Assembly: GCA_021826255.1 (NCBI GenBank) | Contig: JAKBAZ010000018.1 | Span: 1-13,901, forward strand | Origin: Actinomycetes bacterium | GTDB lineage: Bacteria; Actinomycetota; Acidimicrobiia; Acidimicrobiales; RAAP-2 | Reading direction: 5' to 3' | DNA: 13,901 bases | Shown: piece after piece, positions 8,251 through 13,901 of the stretch | How positions within the stretch are numbered: the first letter of the stretch is position 1 | Layout of the letters: each line of letters opens with the position of its first letter | Notes under the pieces: model-generated | Databases searched by the model: none | Told to the model about the DNA's origin: nothing | Seen by the model: only the letters and a program-made list of their open reading frames with translations | Position numbers and translations under genes: made by a program

Positions 8251-8645
8251 TACCGGGCCTCGCCCCCCTCACCCTCGTTGGTTGGTTCCTCGGTGATGTG
8301 AGCCTGGGGCAGTCCCGACTCGTCGCTACTGGCCGACTCGTCCGCTGTCGGCTCCGAGTTCAGCTTGCGACCAATGGCGCTCGAGACGAACTCCAACTCC
8401 ACTCCGGTCGTCGTGCGCAGGGTCACTGTGGTGTCCGACTGGGCCACCACTGTGCCGATTAATCCCCCGATGGTCTGGCATTGGTCACCCACGGTCACCT
8501 TGCGCGCTTCGGCCATCTGGGCCTTGCGCTTCTGGGAGCGCGGACGCAAGAAGAAGTACCAAATCAGTCCGAACGCGACGATGTAGAGCAGCAAGAGCAG
8601 TGAGCTCGAGTTCGATTTAGACGTCGTGGCAAGCAACAGCAACAT
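8250..8645 (-). CDS. yajC: Sec translocase accessory protein YajC
   Basis: Small single-span membrane protein (131 residues from the chosen start) that associates with SecDF. It has a short N-terminal segment, one transmembrane helix (about 15-33, LLLLLYIVAFGLIWYFFL), a basic stop-transfer patch (RPRSQKRK), and the YajC core ARKVTVGDQCQTIGGLIG followed by VVAQSDTTVTLRTTTGVELEF. The C-terminal tail of about 40 residues is rich in Glu, Asp and Ser and is probably disordered. ATG at 8645 is preferred because GGAGGA lies 6 nt upstream; the in-frame ATG at 8669 would add MFIDGGPS and lacks a strong ribosome binding site. Its stop codon overlaps the secD start. It lies 53 bp after ruvB, the largest gap in the window. 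Confidence 0.93.
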   Translation of the reverse strand: MLLLLATTSKSNSSSLLLLLYIVAFGLIWYFFLRPRSQKRKAQMAEARKVTVGDQCQTIGGLIGTVVAQSDTTVTLRTTTGVELEFVSSAIGRKLNSEPTADESASSDESGLPQAHITEEPTNEGEGGEAR

Positions 8646-8657
8646 GGAGGGTCCTCC
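8646..8657 (-). promoter_or_regulatory. yajC ribosome binding site inside a small self-complementary element
   Basis: Reading the minus strand, GGAGGACCCTCC directly precedes the yajC ATG. GGAGGA is an excellent Shine-Dalgarno. GGAG can pair with CTCC across a GACC loop, so the site could be partly hidden in a 4-bp hairpin. The Shine-Dalgarno call is firm; a regulatory role for the hairpin is speculation. Confidence 0.55.
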
Positions 8658-8698
8658 GTCGATAAACATAGAAACCCTACTCGTTTGGAGGCTTGCGC

Positions 8699-9736
8699 CT
8701 AAACCAATCCGCCCCCGGGAAGCGAAATTCCCAGGTGCGCGTAGGCCCGCTCCGTGGCGAGACGTCCTCTCGGGGTGCGCTGGAGGAATCCCTCACGCAA
8801 CAAAAAGGGCTCGTAAGCATCCTCGATGCTCGCCGGCTCCTCGCCCACCGCGTGGGCCAGCGTGCGTAGCCCCACCGGAGAGTGAGACAAGGGCCCACAC
8901 AGCAACTCCAAGATGCGCCGATCAATTTTGTCGAGCCCCAGCGGATCGACGCCGAACAGATTCAGGGCGACGTCGGCTTCGGACTCACCCACACTCTCCC
9001 AGCTCTCGACAGCGGCGACGTCTCTCACTCGGCGCAGTAGCCGGTTGGCAATACGTGGCGTTCCCCGTGATCGCCGGGCAATCTCTCGGGCTGCCGCGTC
9101 GTTAAGTTTGAGTTCCAACAGATGGGCCGAACGAGCGACGATGCGAGTGAGATCCTCGACCCGGTACAGGTCGAGTTGGCCCACGAACCCGAACCGGTCG
9201 CGCAGAGGGGCCGCCACTCGACCCGTTCGCGTCGTCGCTCCGACCAACGTGAAGGGTGCAAGGTCGAGTCGAATCGAGCGCGACGAGGGACCCCGACCCA
9301 CCATGACGTCGACGCGCCGGTCCTCGAGAGCGGGGTAGAGGATCTCCTCCACGGTTCGTGGGAGACGGTGAATCTCGTCAATGAACAGCACGTCTCCGGA
9401 GTTGAGGTCGCTCAGCATGGCCACGAGGTCTCCCGGTCTCGCCAGCACGGGGCCTGAGGTGACCCGAAGAGCAGCGCCCATTTCGGCCGCCACGATGGCG
9501 GCGAGCGAGGTCTTTCCTAGTCCCGGGGGGCCGGCGAAGAGAAGGTGATCAACGCACTGGGCGCGGGCTTTGGCGGCGCTAAGAACAATTCGTAGGTGCC
9601 CGACGAGATCGGGTTGACCCACGAACTCGTCCAGTGATTCGGGGCGAAGGGACCACTCCACTACTCGATCGACCTCGGGGGCGACCGGGTCACTCACTCG
9701 TTGAGGGGTGTTGAGATCAAGATCGCGGCGGGCCAC
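8699..9736 (-). CDS. ruvB: Holliday junction branch migration ATPase RuvB
   Basis: Hexameric AAA+ motor that drives branch migration with RuvA. Of 345 residues, the usual family length. In order from the chosen start: N-terminal segment, SLRPESLDEFVGQ (about 29-41), Walker A GPPGLGKT (69-76), Walker B VLFIDEIHRL (116-125), sensor-1 TLVGATTRTG, arginine-finger motif LRDRFGF, and a C-terminal winged helix ending with GFLQRTPRGRLATERAYAHLG. I chose GTG at 9736 because it overlaps the ruvA stop as TAGTG and yields the normal N-terminus MARRDLDL. An in-frame upstream ATG at 9793 would add 19 arginine-rich residues that are only ruvA sequence read in another frame. Stop TAG. Confidence 0.96.
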   Translation of the reverse strand: MARRDLDLNTPQRVSDPVAPEVDRVVEWSLRPESLDEFVGQPDLVGHLRIVLSAAKARAQCVDHLLFAGPPGLGKTSLAAIVAAEMGAALRVTSGPVLARPGDLVAMLSDLNSGDVLFIDEIHRLPRTVEEILYPALEDRRVDVMVGRGPSSRSIRLDLAPFTLVGATTRTGRVAAPLRDRFGFVGQLDLYRVEDLTRIVARSAHLLELKLNDAAAREIARRSRGTPRIANRLLRRVRDVAAVESWESVGESEADVALNLFGVDPLGLDKIDRRILELLCGPLSHSPVGLRTLAHAVGEEPASIEDAYEPFLLREGFLQRTPRGRLATERAYAHLGISLPGGGLV

Positions 9737-10272
9737 TAGCGCGCCAACTTCGACAGGGCGAGGCGAAGAGCAGCGCCGTCGTCGTCGGGCCACTCGATCC
9801 CCGACAACGACTCGCGAATTTCGCCAACCGTGTAACCGAGGCCCTTCAGCGCGTCGAGGACACGACTGGGAGCCTCGGGTTCCTCGACGACGAGACGACC
9901 CCTCAGTTCGAGCACCATTCGTGACGCGGTCTTTGGTCCAATGCCGGGAACCCGGCCGAGTTGCTTAGTGTCGCCCTCGTCGAGCGCTCGTCTAATGTCC
10001 GCCACGCTCAGGGTTCTCAGCGCAGCAACGGCCGTCGCGGGACCCACCCCGGGTGTGGCGGTGAGCAACTCGAAAACGTCGCGCTCGCTCGGGGTATCGA
10101 ACCCGTAGAGCAAGAAGGCGTCGGCTCGTACCACGGTGTGCACGAAGAACTCGCGCCGCTCGTCACGCTGAGCTCCGGCGATCGTGGTGAGTTGATACCC
10201 CACTCCCCCCACGTCGAGCGTGACCACCGTACCGCGAGACTCCACTACTCGCCCGCTCAGCCATCCGATCAC
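9736..10272 (-). CDS. ruvA: Holliday junction DNA helicase subunit RuvA
   Basis: Tetrameric Holliday-junction binding protein that loads RuvB. Of 178 residues. The N-terminal OB-fold begins with the family-typical MIGWLSGRVVE. Domain II carries two helix-hairpin-helix motifs, LLTATPGVGPATAVAAL and LGRVPGIGPKTASRMVLEL (about 70-130). The C-terminal domain III (about 130-178, RVLDALKGLGYTVGEIRESL) binds RuvB. GTG at 10272 was chosen because it overlaps the ruvC stop as GTGA and starts exactly where RuvA proteins begin; an upstream in-frame ATG at 10293 would add MASGGEG. A G-rich GGGGGTGAGGG precedes the GTG. Stop TAG overlaps the ruvB start. Confidence 0.96.
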   Translation of the reverse strand: MIGWLSGRVVESRGTVVTLDVGGVGYQLTTIAGAQRDERREFFVHTVVRADAFLLYGFDTPSERDVFELLTATPGVGPATAVAALRTLSVADIRRALDEGDTKQLGRVPGIGPKTASRMVLELRGRLVVEEPEAPSRVLDALKGLGYTVGEIRESLSGIEWPDDDGAALRLALSKLAR

Positions 10273-10772
10273 GCCCTCACCCCCGCTCGCCAACGCTCCC
10301 GGGGAGCCACTCGGAGGTAGGTCAGCGCCAAACCTAGGGCGTCAGCTGCGTCTGGTGGACGAGGCACCTCAGAAAGTCCTAATAGGCGGGTCACCATGAG
10401 TTGGATCTGTTCCTTCGACGCGGCTCCGTAACCGCACACGGTGAGCTTCATCTCCTGGCTGGTGAACTGTCGAACGCTCACCCCCCGCAGTCCCGCGAGG
10501 GCGATCGCTACCCCGCTCGCTTGAGTCACCGGCATCGCTGTCCGAGCGTTTTTCTGAAAGAAGACCTTTTCGACCACCACGACGTCGGGCTTCACTTCGT
10601 CGTAGAGAATCTCTAAATCCCTCGCGAGGATGGTCAGACGCTCCTCGACCGGCACCGTCGAGGGCGTTTCGATGACTCCGGCTTGTCGAGCTCTCACCTC
10701 GCGCGTCGAGACCTCTTCCACCAGGCCGAAACCGCATCTCGTGAGGCCGGGGTCGATACCCAAGACGAACAT
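10269..10772 (-). CDS. ruvC: Crossover junction endodeoxyribonuclease RuvC
   Basis: Dimeric resolvase that cuts Holliday junctions after RuvAB branch migration. Of 167 residues. The RNase H-like fold carries all four acidic catalytic residues: D7 in GIDPGLTRCGFG, E68 in VVVEKVFFQKN, and D141 and D144 in RPPDAADALGLAL. The start ATG at 10772 lies 39 bp after yebC. No Shine-Dalgarno is visible upstream; a TAAAGT box ends 7 nt before the ATG, so the gene may be expressed from its own leaderless transcript in addition to read-through from yebC. The stop overlaps ruvA by 4 bp. Confidence 0.97.
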   Translation of the reverse strand: MFVLGIDPGLTRCGFGLVEEVSTREVRARQAGVIETPSTVPVEERLTILARDLEILYDEVKPDVVVVEKVFFQKNARTAMPVTQASGVAIALAGLRGVSVRQFTSQEMKLTVCGYGAASKEQIQLMVTRLLGLSEVPRPPDAADALGLALTYLRVAPRERWRAGVRA

Positions 10773-10779
10773 GTGTTCG

Positions 10780-10785
10780 ACTTTA
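10780..10785 (-). promoter_or_regulatory. Possible -10 box (TAAAGT) before ruvC
   Basis: TAAAGT matches TANNNT and ends 7 nt upstream of the ruvC ATG, the spacing expected for an actinobacterial leaderless transcript. The lack of any Shine-Dalgarno in the 39-bp yebC-ruvC gap agrees with this. No clear -35 hexamer is visible. Confidence 0.35.
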
Positions 10786-10811
10786 GCGGAGAGGTCCTCG
10801 CGAATTGGGGA

Positions 10812-11564
10812 CTAGTCGGCCTCGACGCTCGACAGAATCTCGTCGGAGATGTCGAAGTTGGCGTAGACGTTCTGCACGTCATCGTGCTCGTCAATGGCGT
10901 CCATGAGCCGAAGAATCTTCTTCGCCTCCGGCTCGTCGTCGACCGGAATGAGATTTTGCGGGACGAGAGTCAACTCCGAACTGAGAACCGTCACGCCCGT
11001 GTTCTCCATCGCCTCACGCACGGCCATCAACTCCGTGGGTTCCGTGGTGACGAGGTAGTTATCACCCTGGGCCTCGAAGTTCTCTCCGCCCGCCTCGAGG
11101 ACCCACTCCAGCAACTGGTCTTCGTCGAGGGGACCCTTTACCTCGAGGGTGCCCTTGCGGTCGAACTGCCACGACACCGCCCCGGGCTCGGCAATACTGC
11201 CACCGTTCTTCGACAGCAGGTGCTTGATCTCCGCGCTCGTGCGATTGCGGTTGTCGGTCAGGGTCTCGATGATGAGCGCCACCCCACCCGGGGCGTAGCC
11301 CTCGTAGGAGATGGCCTCGTAGCGAACTCCCTCGAGCTCACCCGTACCGCGCTTGATCGCTCGTTCGATGGTGTCGAGAGGAACCGACGCGTCACGAGCC
11401 TTTTGGAACATGGTGCGTAAGGCCGCATTGGCCTCGGGGTCGCCACCACCCTCTCGGGCGGCAACTTCTACTTGACGAATCAACTTGGCGAAGACCTTGG
11501 CGCGGACCGCGTCTTTGGCGGCCTTTTGGTGTTTGGTCGTCGCCCACTTCGAGTGGCCGGACAT
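10812..11564 (-). CDS. yebC: YebC/TACO1 family translation factor (formerly called transcriptional regulator)
   Basis: YebC/PmpR/TACO1 family protein of 250 residues, the normal length. The N-terminus MSGHSKWATTKHQKAAKDA is the family signature, followed by VFAKLIRQVEVAAREGGGDPEANAALR and the block GYAPGGVALIIETLTDNRNRT (about 89-109). Members were long annotated as DNA-binding regulators, for example of ruvC. Recent work on the family supports a ribosome-associated role that helps translation of proline-rich stretches. Which role applies here cannot be read from sequence. The ATG at 11564 has AGGAGG 4 nt upstream. It is 26 bp after pdxT and 39 bp before ruvC, the usual actinobacterial order. 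Stop TAG. Confidence 0.95.
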   Translation of the reverse strand: MSGHSKWATTKHQKAAKDAVRAKVFAKLIRQVEVAAREGGGDPEANAALRTMFQKARDASVPLDTIERAIKRGTGELEGVRYEAISYEGYAPGGVALIIETLTDNRNRTSAEIKHLLSKNGGSIAEPGAVSWQFDRKGTLEVKGPLDEDQLLEWVLEAGGENFEAQGDNYLVTTEPTELMAVREAMENTGVTVLSSELTLVPQNLIPVDDEPEAKKILRLMDAIDEHDDVQNVYANFDISDEILSSVEAD

Positions 11565-11568
11565 TCTT

Positions 11569-11574
11569 CCTCCT
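11569..11574 (-). promoter_or_regulatory. Strong ribosome binding site of yebC
   Basis: AGGAGG 4 nt before the yebC ATG is the most complete Shine-Dalgarno in the window. Just upstream, GCCCTGAAGGGC can form a 4-bp stem with a TGAA loop. It is not followed by a T-run, so I do not call it a terminator. Confidence 0.65.
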
Positions 11575-11590
11575 GCCCTTCAGGGCCCCG

Positions 11591-12184
11591 CTATCGTAAC
11601 GCTTCGTCCACGGCGCCCACGAACAACTCGTGCAGTCGAGTGTCGGACGTGAGTTCGGGGTGAAACGAACAACCCCAGGCCGAACCCTGGCGCACGAGAA
11701 CGGGGTGTTCTCCGTCGCCGTGATCGTACGAAGCCCAGACGTGCACGTCGTCGCCGACGCCCTCAATTCGAGGTGCTCGAATGAAGACTCCCGGTACCGG
11801 ACCGAGGCCCTTCACCTCGACGTCGGCCTCAAAACTCGCGACCTGGCGTCCGTAGCCGTTGCGACGCACCGCCACGTCGAGCCGGCCGTAACTCCACTGA
11901 TCAGAACGTCCGTCACTCACTGAACAGGCCAACATGATGAGCCCGGCGCAGGTTCCAAAGACGGGCAGACCCTCTCCCAATGCCACGCCGAGAGGGTCAC
12001 GCAGACCTGACGTCGTCAAGAGGTAGGCAATGGTGGTCGACTCGCCACCGGGGATGACGAGCCCGTCGAGTTCGGCGAGATGTTCGGGGCGACGAACCCA
12101 CTGGACTCTGGCGCCCACTCGCTCCAGCATCGATGAGTGTTCACGAACGTCGCCCTGGAGGGCGAGCACGCCGATGCGTCGCAC
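11591..12184 (-). CDS. pdxT: Pyridoxal 5'-phosphate synthase glutaminase subunit PdxT
   Basis: Class I glutaminase of 197 residues that releases ammonia from glutamine and channels it to PdxS. Visible features: N-terminal IGVLALQGDVREH, the glutamine-binding loop IPGGESTT (44-51), the nucleophile C79 in GTCAGLIML, and the catalytic pair H175 and E177 in SFHPELT. The triad is intact. The GTG start overlaps the pdxS stop as TAGTG, so the two subunits are almost certainly made by coupled translation. Stop TAG; yebC follows after 26 bp. Confidence 0.97.
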   Translation of the reverse strand: MRRIGVLALQGDVREHSSMLERVGARVQWVRRPEHLAELDGLVIPGGESTTIAYLLTTSGLRDPLGVALGEGLPVFGTCAGLIMLACSVSDGRSDQWSYGRLDVAVRRNGYGRQVASFEADVEVKGLGPVPGVFIRAPRIEGVGDDVHVWASYDHGDGEHPVLVRQGSAWGCSFHPELTSDTRLHELFVGAVDEALR

Positions 12185-13074
12185 TACCAGCCGCGTTCCG
12201 CCAAGCGGACTTCGAGGGTGGCGGTCTCGAATCCCTTCATCGCGGCTCCGAGGCCCGTCGAGACCTTGGCGACGATGGCCGGGTCGAGGTAGTGGGTGGC
12301 GGCTTCGACGATGGCCTTGGCCATCCTCACCGGATCATCACTCTTAAAGATGCCCGAGCCCACGAACACCGCTTGGGCCCCCAACTGCATGACCAGGGAC
12401 GCGTCGGCCGGCGTCGAGATGCCACCCGCGCAGAACAGCGGCACCGGCAGTTCTCCCGTTTCGGCCACTTCTCGAACGAGGGGCAGGGGGGCTTGCAAAT
12501 CTTTTGCCAAGGCGTAGAGTTCGGCCTCGTCGGCACTCTTCAACCGTCGAATCTGAGTCATGATCGTGCGCAGGTGGCGCACCGCTTCGACGACGTTTCC
12601 GGTGCCGGCTTCGCCCTTAGAGCGAATCATGCACGCACCCTCGCCGATCCGGCGCAAGGCCTCGCCGAGGTTGGTCGCACCACAGACGAAGGGGACCGTG
12701 AAGGCCCACTTGTCGATGTGATTCTCCTCGTCAGCGGGGGTCAGCACCTCGGACTCGTCGATGTAGTCGACGTCGAGGGACTGAAGAATCTGGGCCTCCG
12801 CGAAGTGCCCGATTCGAGCTTTCGCCATGACCGGAATCGTGACGGCCGCCTGAATCCCCTGAATCATCTCCGGGTCACTCATTCTCGCCACTCCGCCGTC
12901 TCGACGAATGTCGGAGGGGACTCGCTCCAGGGCCATCACCGCTACCGCACCCGAGTCCTCCGCGATGCGGGCCTGCTCGGGATTGACGACGTCCATAATG
13001 ACGCCCCCTCGAAGCATGTCGGCCAAGCCCCGCTTGACCAAGGTCGAACCCGTGTGTGAACTCATTGCCGTCAT
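12184..13074 (-). CDS. pdxS: Pyridoxal 5'-phosphate synthase lyase subunit PdxS
   Basis: TIM-barrel subunit of the DXP-independent vitamin B6 pathway, which builds PLP from ribose 5-phosphate, glyceraldehyde 3-phosphate and ammonia from PdxT. Of 296 residues. Visible active-site elements: D28 in GGVIMDVVN, the two lysines K85 (PVMAKARIGH) and K153 (IRSKGEAGTGN) that carry the reaction intermediates, and the phosphate-binding segments FCAGGISTPADA and VFVGSGIF. The start could be ATG at 13074 or at 13065. A TAGGCT box ends 6 nt before the first, with only a weak AGG, so a leaderless transcript is possible. It lies 26 bp after the M48-like gene. No PdxR/MocR regulator is present in the window. 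Confidence 0.97.
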   Translation of the reverse strand: MTAMSSHTGSTLVKRGLADMLRGGVIMDVVNPEQARIAEDSGAVAVMALERVPSDIRRDGGVARMSDPEMIQGIQAAVTIPVMAKARIGHFAEAQILQSLDVDYIDESEVLTPADEENHIDKWAFTVPFVCGATNLGEALRRIGEGACMIRSKGEAGTGNVVEAVRHLRTIMTQIRRLKSADEAELYALAKDLQAPLPLVREVAETGELPVPLFCAGGISTPADASLVMQLGAQAVFVGSGIFKSDDPVRMAKAIVEAATHYLDPAIVAKVSTGLGAAMKGFETATLEVRLAERGW

Positions 13075-13080
13075 GCCGAC

Positions 13081-13086
13081 AGCCTA
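13081..13086 (-). promoter_or_regulatory. Possible -10 box (TAGGCT) before pdxS
   Basis: TAGGCT fits TANNNT and ends 6 nt before the pdxS ATG at 13074, the layout of a leaderless actinobacterial promoter. The identical hexamer and spacing occur before relA. No -35-like hexamer lies at 16-18 nt, so the call is tentative. Confidence 0.3.
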
Positions 13087-13100
13087 ACGGTCGGAGACTC

Positions 13101-13901
13101 TCACCACTCCTCGAGGGCCATGGCCCGCAACGTAGCGTCGTCGAGGTCGGAGAGTTCGGCGTTGGCTCGGTCGCTATGAGCGTCAAACCAGACCGCGCGC
13201 TCCATTCGGTACTGCTCGGAGGAAAAGTAGCGACTCGTGGCGTCTTGAGCCGCACAACGACGAAGGGCCCGAGCCAGTCCCAGGGGATAGCGAATTTGAG
13301 CCGCCGCCACCTCGTCACAGCGATAGAGAACTCCCCGTCCCGCCAGGGCGTCACGACGCTCCGGAGTGATGTCGAGCAGGGCTGACGCCACCTGACGCTC
13401 CAACACCCCTACTCGAGTTCGAGCGAAGAGGTGGGCGAGCACACCCTCTAATTCGATCAGTTCACTGTCCTTCACCAAAGAATCCGTCACGAAGAGCGAT
13501 AGACCGTTGCCATTGGGGACCAACGCCGCGTTGTACACAGGGTCTTCGACCACGAAACTGCTGACGCCATCGACTCCGAACGTCGCTCCGAGACGTTCGA
13601 CGAGCGTGGCGACGCGCACACGGGCCACGGGGTCACCCGCCGGGGTGAAGTGTTCCAGGAGTCGAGTCGCCATCGCTCCCTCGGAGTTGAGCGCGCGACT
13701 CAGCGACACTTGAGTGTCGAGTGCAGCCACCGCGATGACCACGAGCGCGATCAGAGAAAACCACCAATGCACGAAGGACGCCGCGACGAGGGCCACTACG
13801 ACGGCTCCCGCGAGATAGAGACGAGGTCGCCGCCACAGCCAGAGGTAGCGCTTTAGGGCTTTCGAGTGCTCTTCTCGCTCTTCAGCGGTCGGAGAGTATG
13901 G
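13101..13901 (-). CDS. Degenerate M48 (HtpX-like) membrane protein, 5' end outside the window
   Basis: The frame is open to the right edge, giving 266 visible residues; an internal GTG at 13796 is probably not the start because the family-like membrane region begins upstream of it. A charged segment (TAEEREEHSKALKRY) precedes two hydrophobic helices (visible residues about 28-44 and 46-61). The rest resembles the M48 peptidase domain: VARVRVATLVERLGATFGVD, then DPVYNAALVPNG, LFVTDSLV and IELEGVLAH, matching the pattern NAF ... VT.GLL ... DELEGVLAHE. The HExxH zinc motif is replaced by HLFAR (13419-13433): the first His remains, but the catalytic Glu is Leu and the second His is Arg. In the ExxAD region (LYRCDEVAAAQ) the third zinc ligand is Leu, while the Asp and the following P..LA.ALRR remain. 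I infer a pseudo-peptidase anchored in the membrane. Function unknown. It lies 26 bp upstream of pdxS on the same strand. Confidence 0.7.
   Translation of the reverse strand, partial: PYSPTAEEREEHSKALKRYLWLWRRPRLYLAGAVVVALVAASFVHWWFSLIALVVIAVAALDTQVSLSRALNSEGAMATRLLEHFTPAGDPVARVRVATLVERLGATFGVDGVSSFVVEDPVYNAALVPNGNGLSLFVTDSLVKDSELIELEGVLAHLFARTRVGVLERQVASALLDITPERRDALAGRGVLYRCDEVAAAQIRYPLGLARALRRCAAQDATSRYFSSEQYRMERAVWFDAHSDRANAELSDLDDATLRAMALEEW

Noticed and set aside
9737..9793. N-terminal extension of RuvB from an upstream ATG (MARRRRRCSS...)
   Set aside because: It overlaps the ruvA C-terminus in another frame, is absent from the RuvB family, and the TAGTG overlap gives a normal start at 9736.
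10273..10293. Longer RuvA start (MASGGEG...)
   Set aside because: RuvA proteins begin at MIGWLSG; the GTG at 10272 gives this exactly, with the GTGA coupling overlap to ruvC.
10792..10800. GAGGACCTC palindrome in the yebC-ruvC gap as an operator, for example a LexA site
   Set aside because: It is short and does not match the actinobacterial SOS box (GAAC-N4-GTTC type); a 9-base near-palindrome is expected by chance in this composition.
11577..11588. GCCCTGAAGGGC as an intrinsic terminator between pdxT and yebC
   Set aside because: The stem is only 4 bp and no T-run follows; it leads straight into the yebC Shine-Dalgarno.
13101..13796. The M48-like gene as a complete 231-residue protein starting at GTG 13796
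   Set aside because: The frame stays open to the window edge, and starting at 13796 would cut into the first hydrophobic helix; the true start lies outside.
1..13901. CRISPR arrays, insertion sequences, tRNA or rRNA genes, phage or toxin-antitoxin modules
   Set aside because: I looked for repeats, inverted ends, transposase-like frames and cloverleaf-like segments and saw none; the strand is filled by housekeeping genes.

Overview
The window reads as chromosomal core sequence from a GC-rich actinobacterium. The gene order (pdxS-pdxT-yebC-ruvC-ruvA-ruvB-yajC-secD-secF-relA-hisS-aspS-rarA) is the classic actinobacterial arrangement. Protein flavour, short genes and tight packing suggest an Acidimicrobiia-like lineage, but that placement is inference. 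I see no mobile element, CRISPR array, tRNA, rRNA or prophage sequence.

All fourteen genes lie on the minus strand, so transcription runs from high to low coordinates. From the right edge: a 5'-truncated two-helix membrane protein that looks like a catalytically dead M48 (HtpX-like) peptidase (13101-13901); the PLP synthase pair pdxS/pdxT (11591-13074); the YebC/TACO1 translation factor (10812-11564); the Holliday-junction set ruvC-ruvA-ruvB (8699-10772); the Sec accessory set yajC-secD-secF (5589-8645); the bifunctional (p)ppGpp enzyme RelA/SpoT (3362-5572); hisS and aspS (349-3365); and the first 112 codons of rarA running off the left edge (1-336).

Packing is extreme. The largest gap between genes is 53 bp (ruvB to yajC). 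Seven junctions are within 8 bp or overlap: GTGA overlaps at relA/hisS and ruvC/ruvA, TAGTG overlaps at pdxS/pdxT and ruvA/ruvB, a TAATG overlap at yajC/secD, an 8-bp overlap at secD/secF and an 8-bp gap at hisS/aspS. There is no stretch over 300 bases without a gene, and I found no convincing intrinsic terminator. Translational coupling and one or a few long transcripts are likely. Candidate internal promoters are TANNNT boxes 6-7 nt before start codons that lack a good Shine-Dalgarno sequence (pdxS, ruvC, relA).

Most of the window is ordinary housekeeping. The points worth a second look are the degenerate M48 homologue, the start of rarA (no ATG, GTG or TTG between the in-frame aspS TAG stop and the conserved coding region), the non-discriminating signature in AspRS, the repeated TAGGCT-N6-start arrangement at pdxS and relA, and the high share of TAG stop codons. 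I do not see a clear previously undescribed multi-gene system here.
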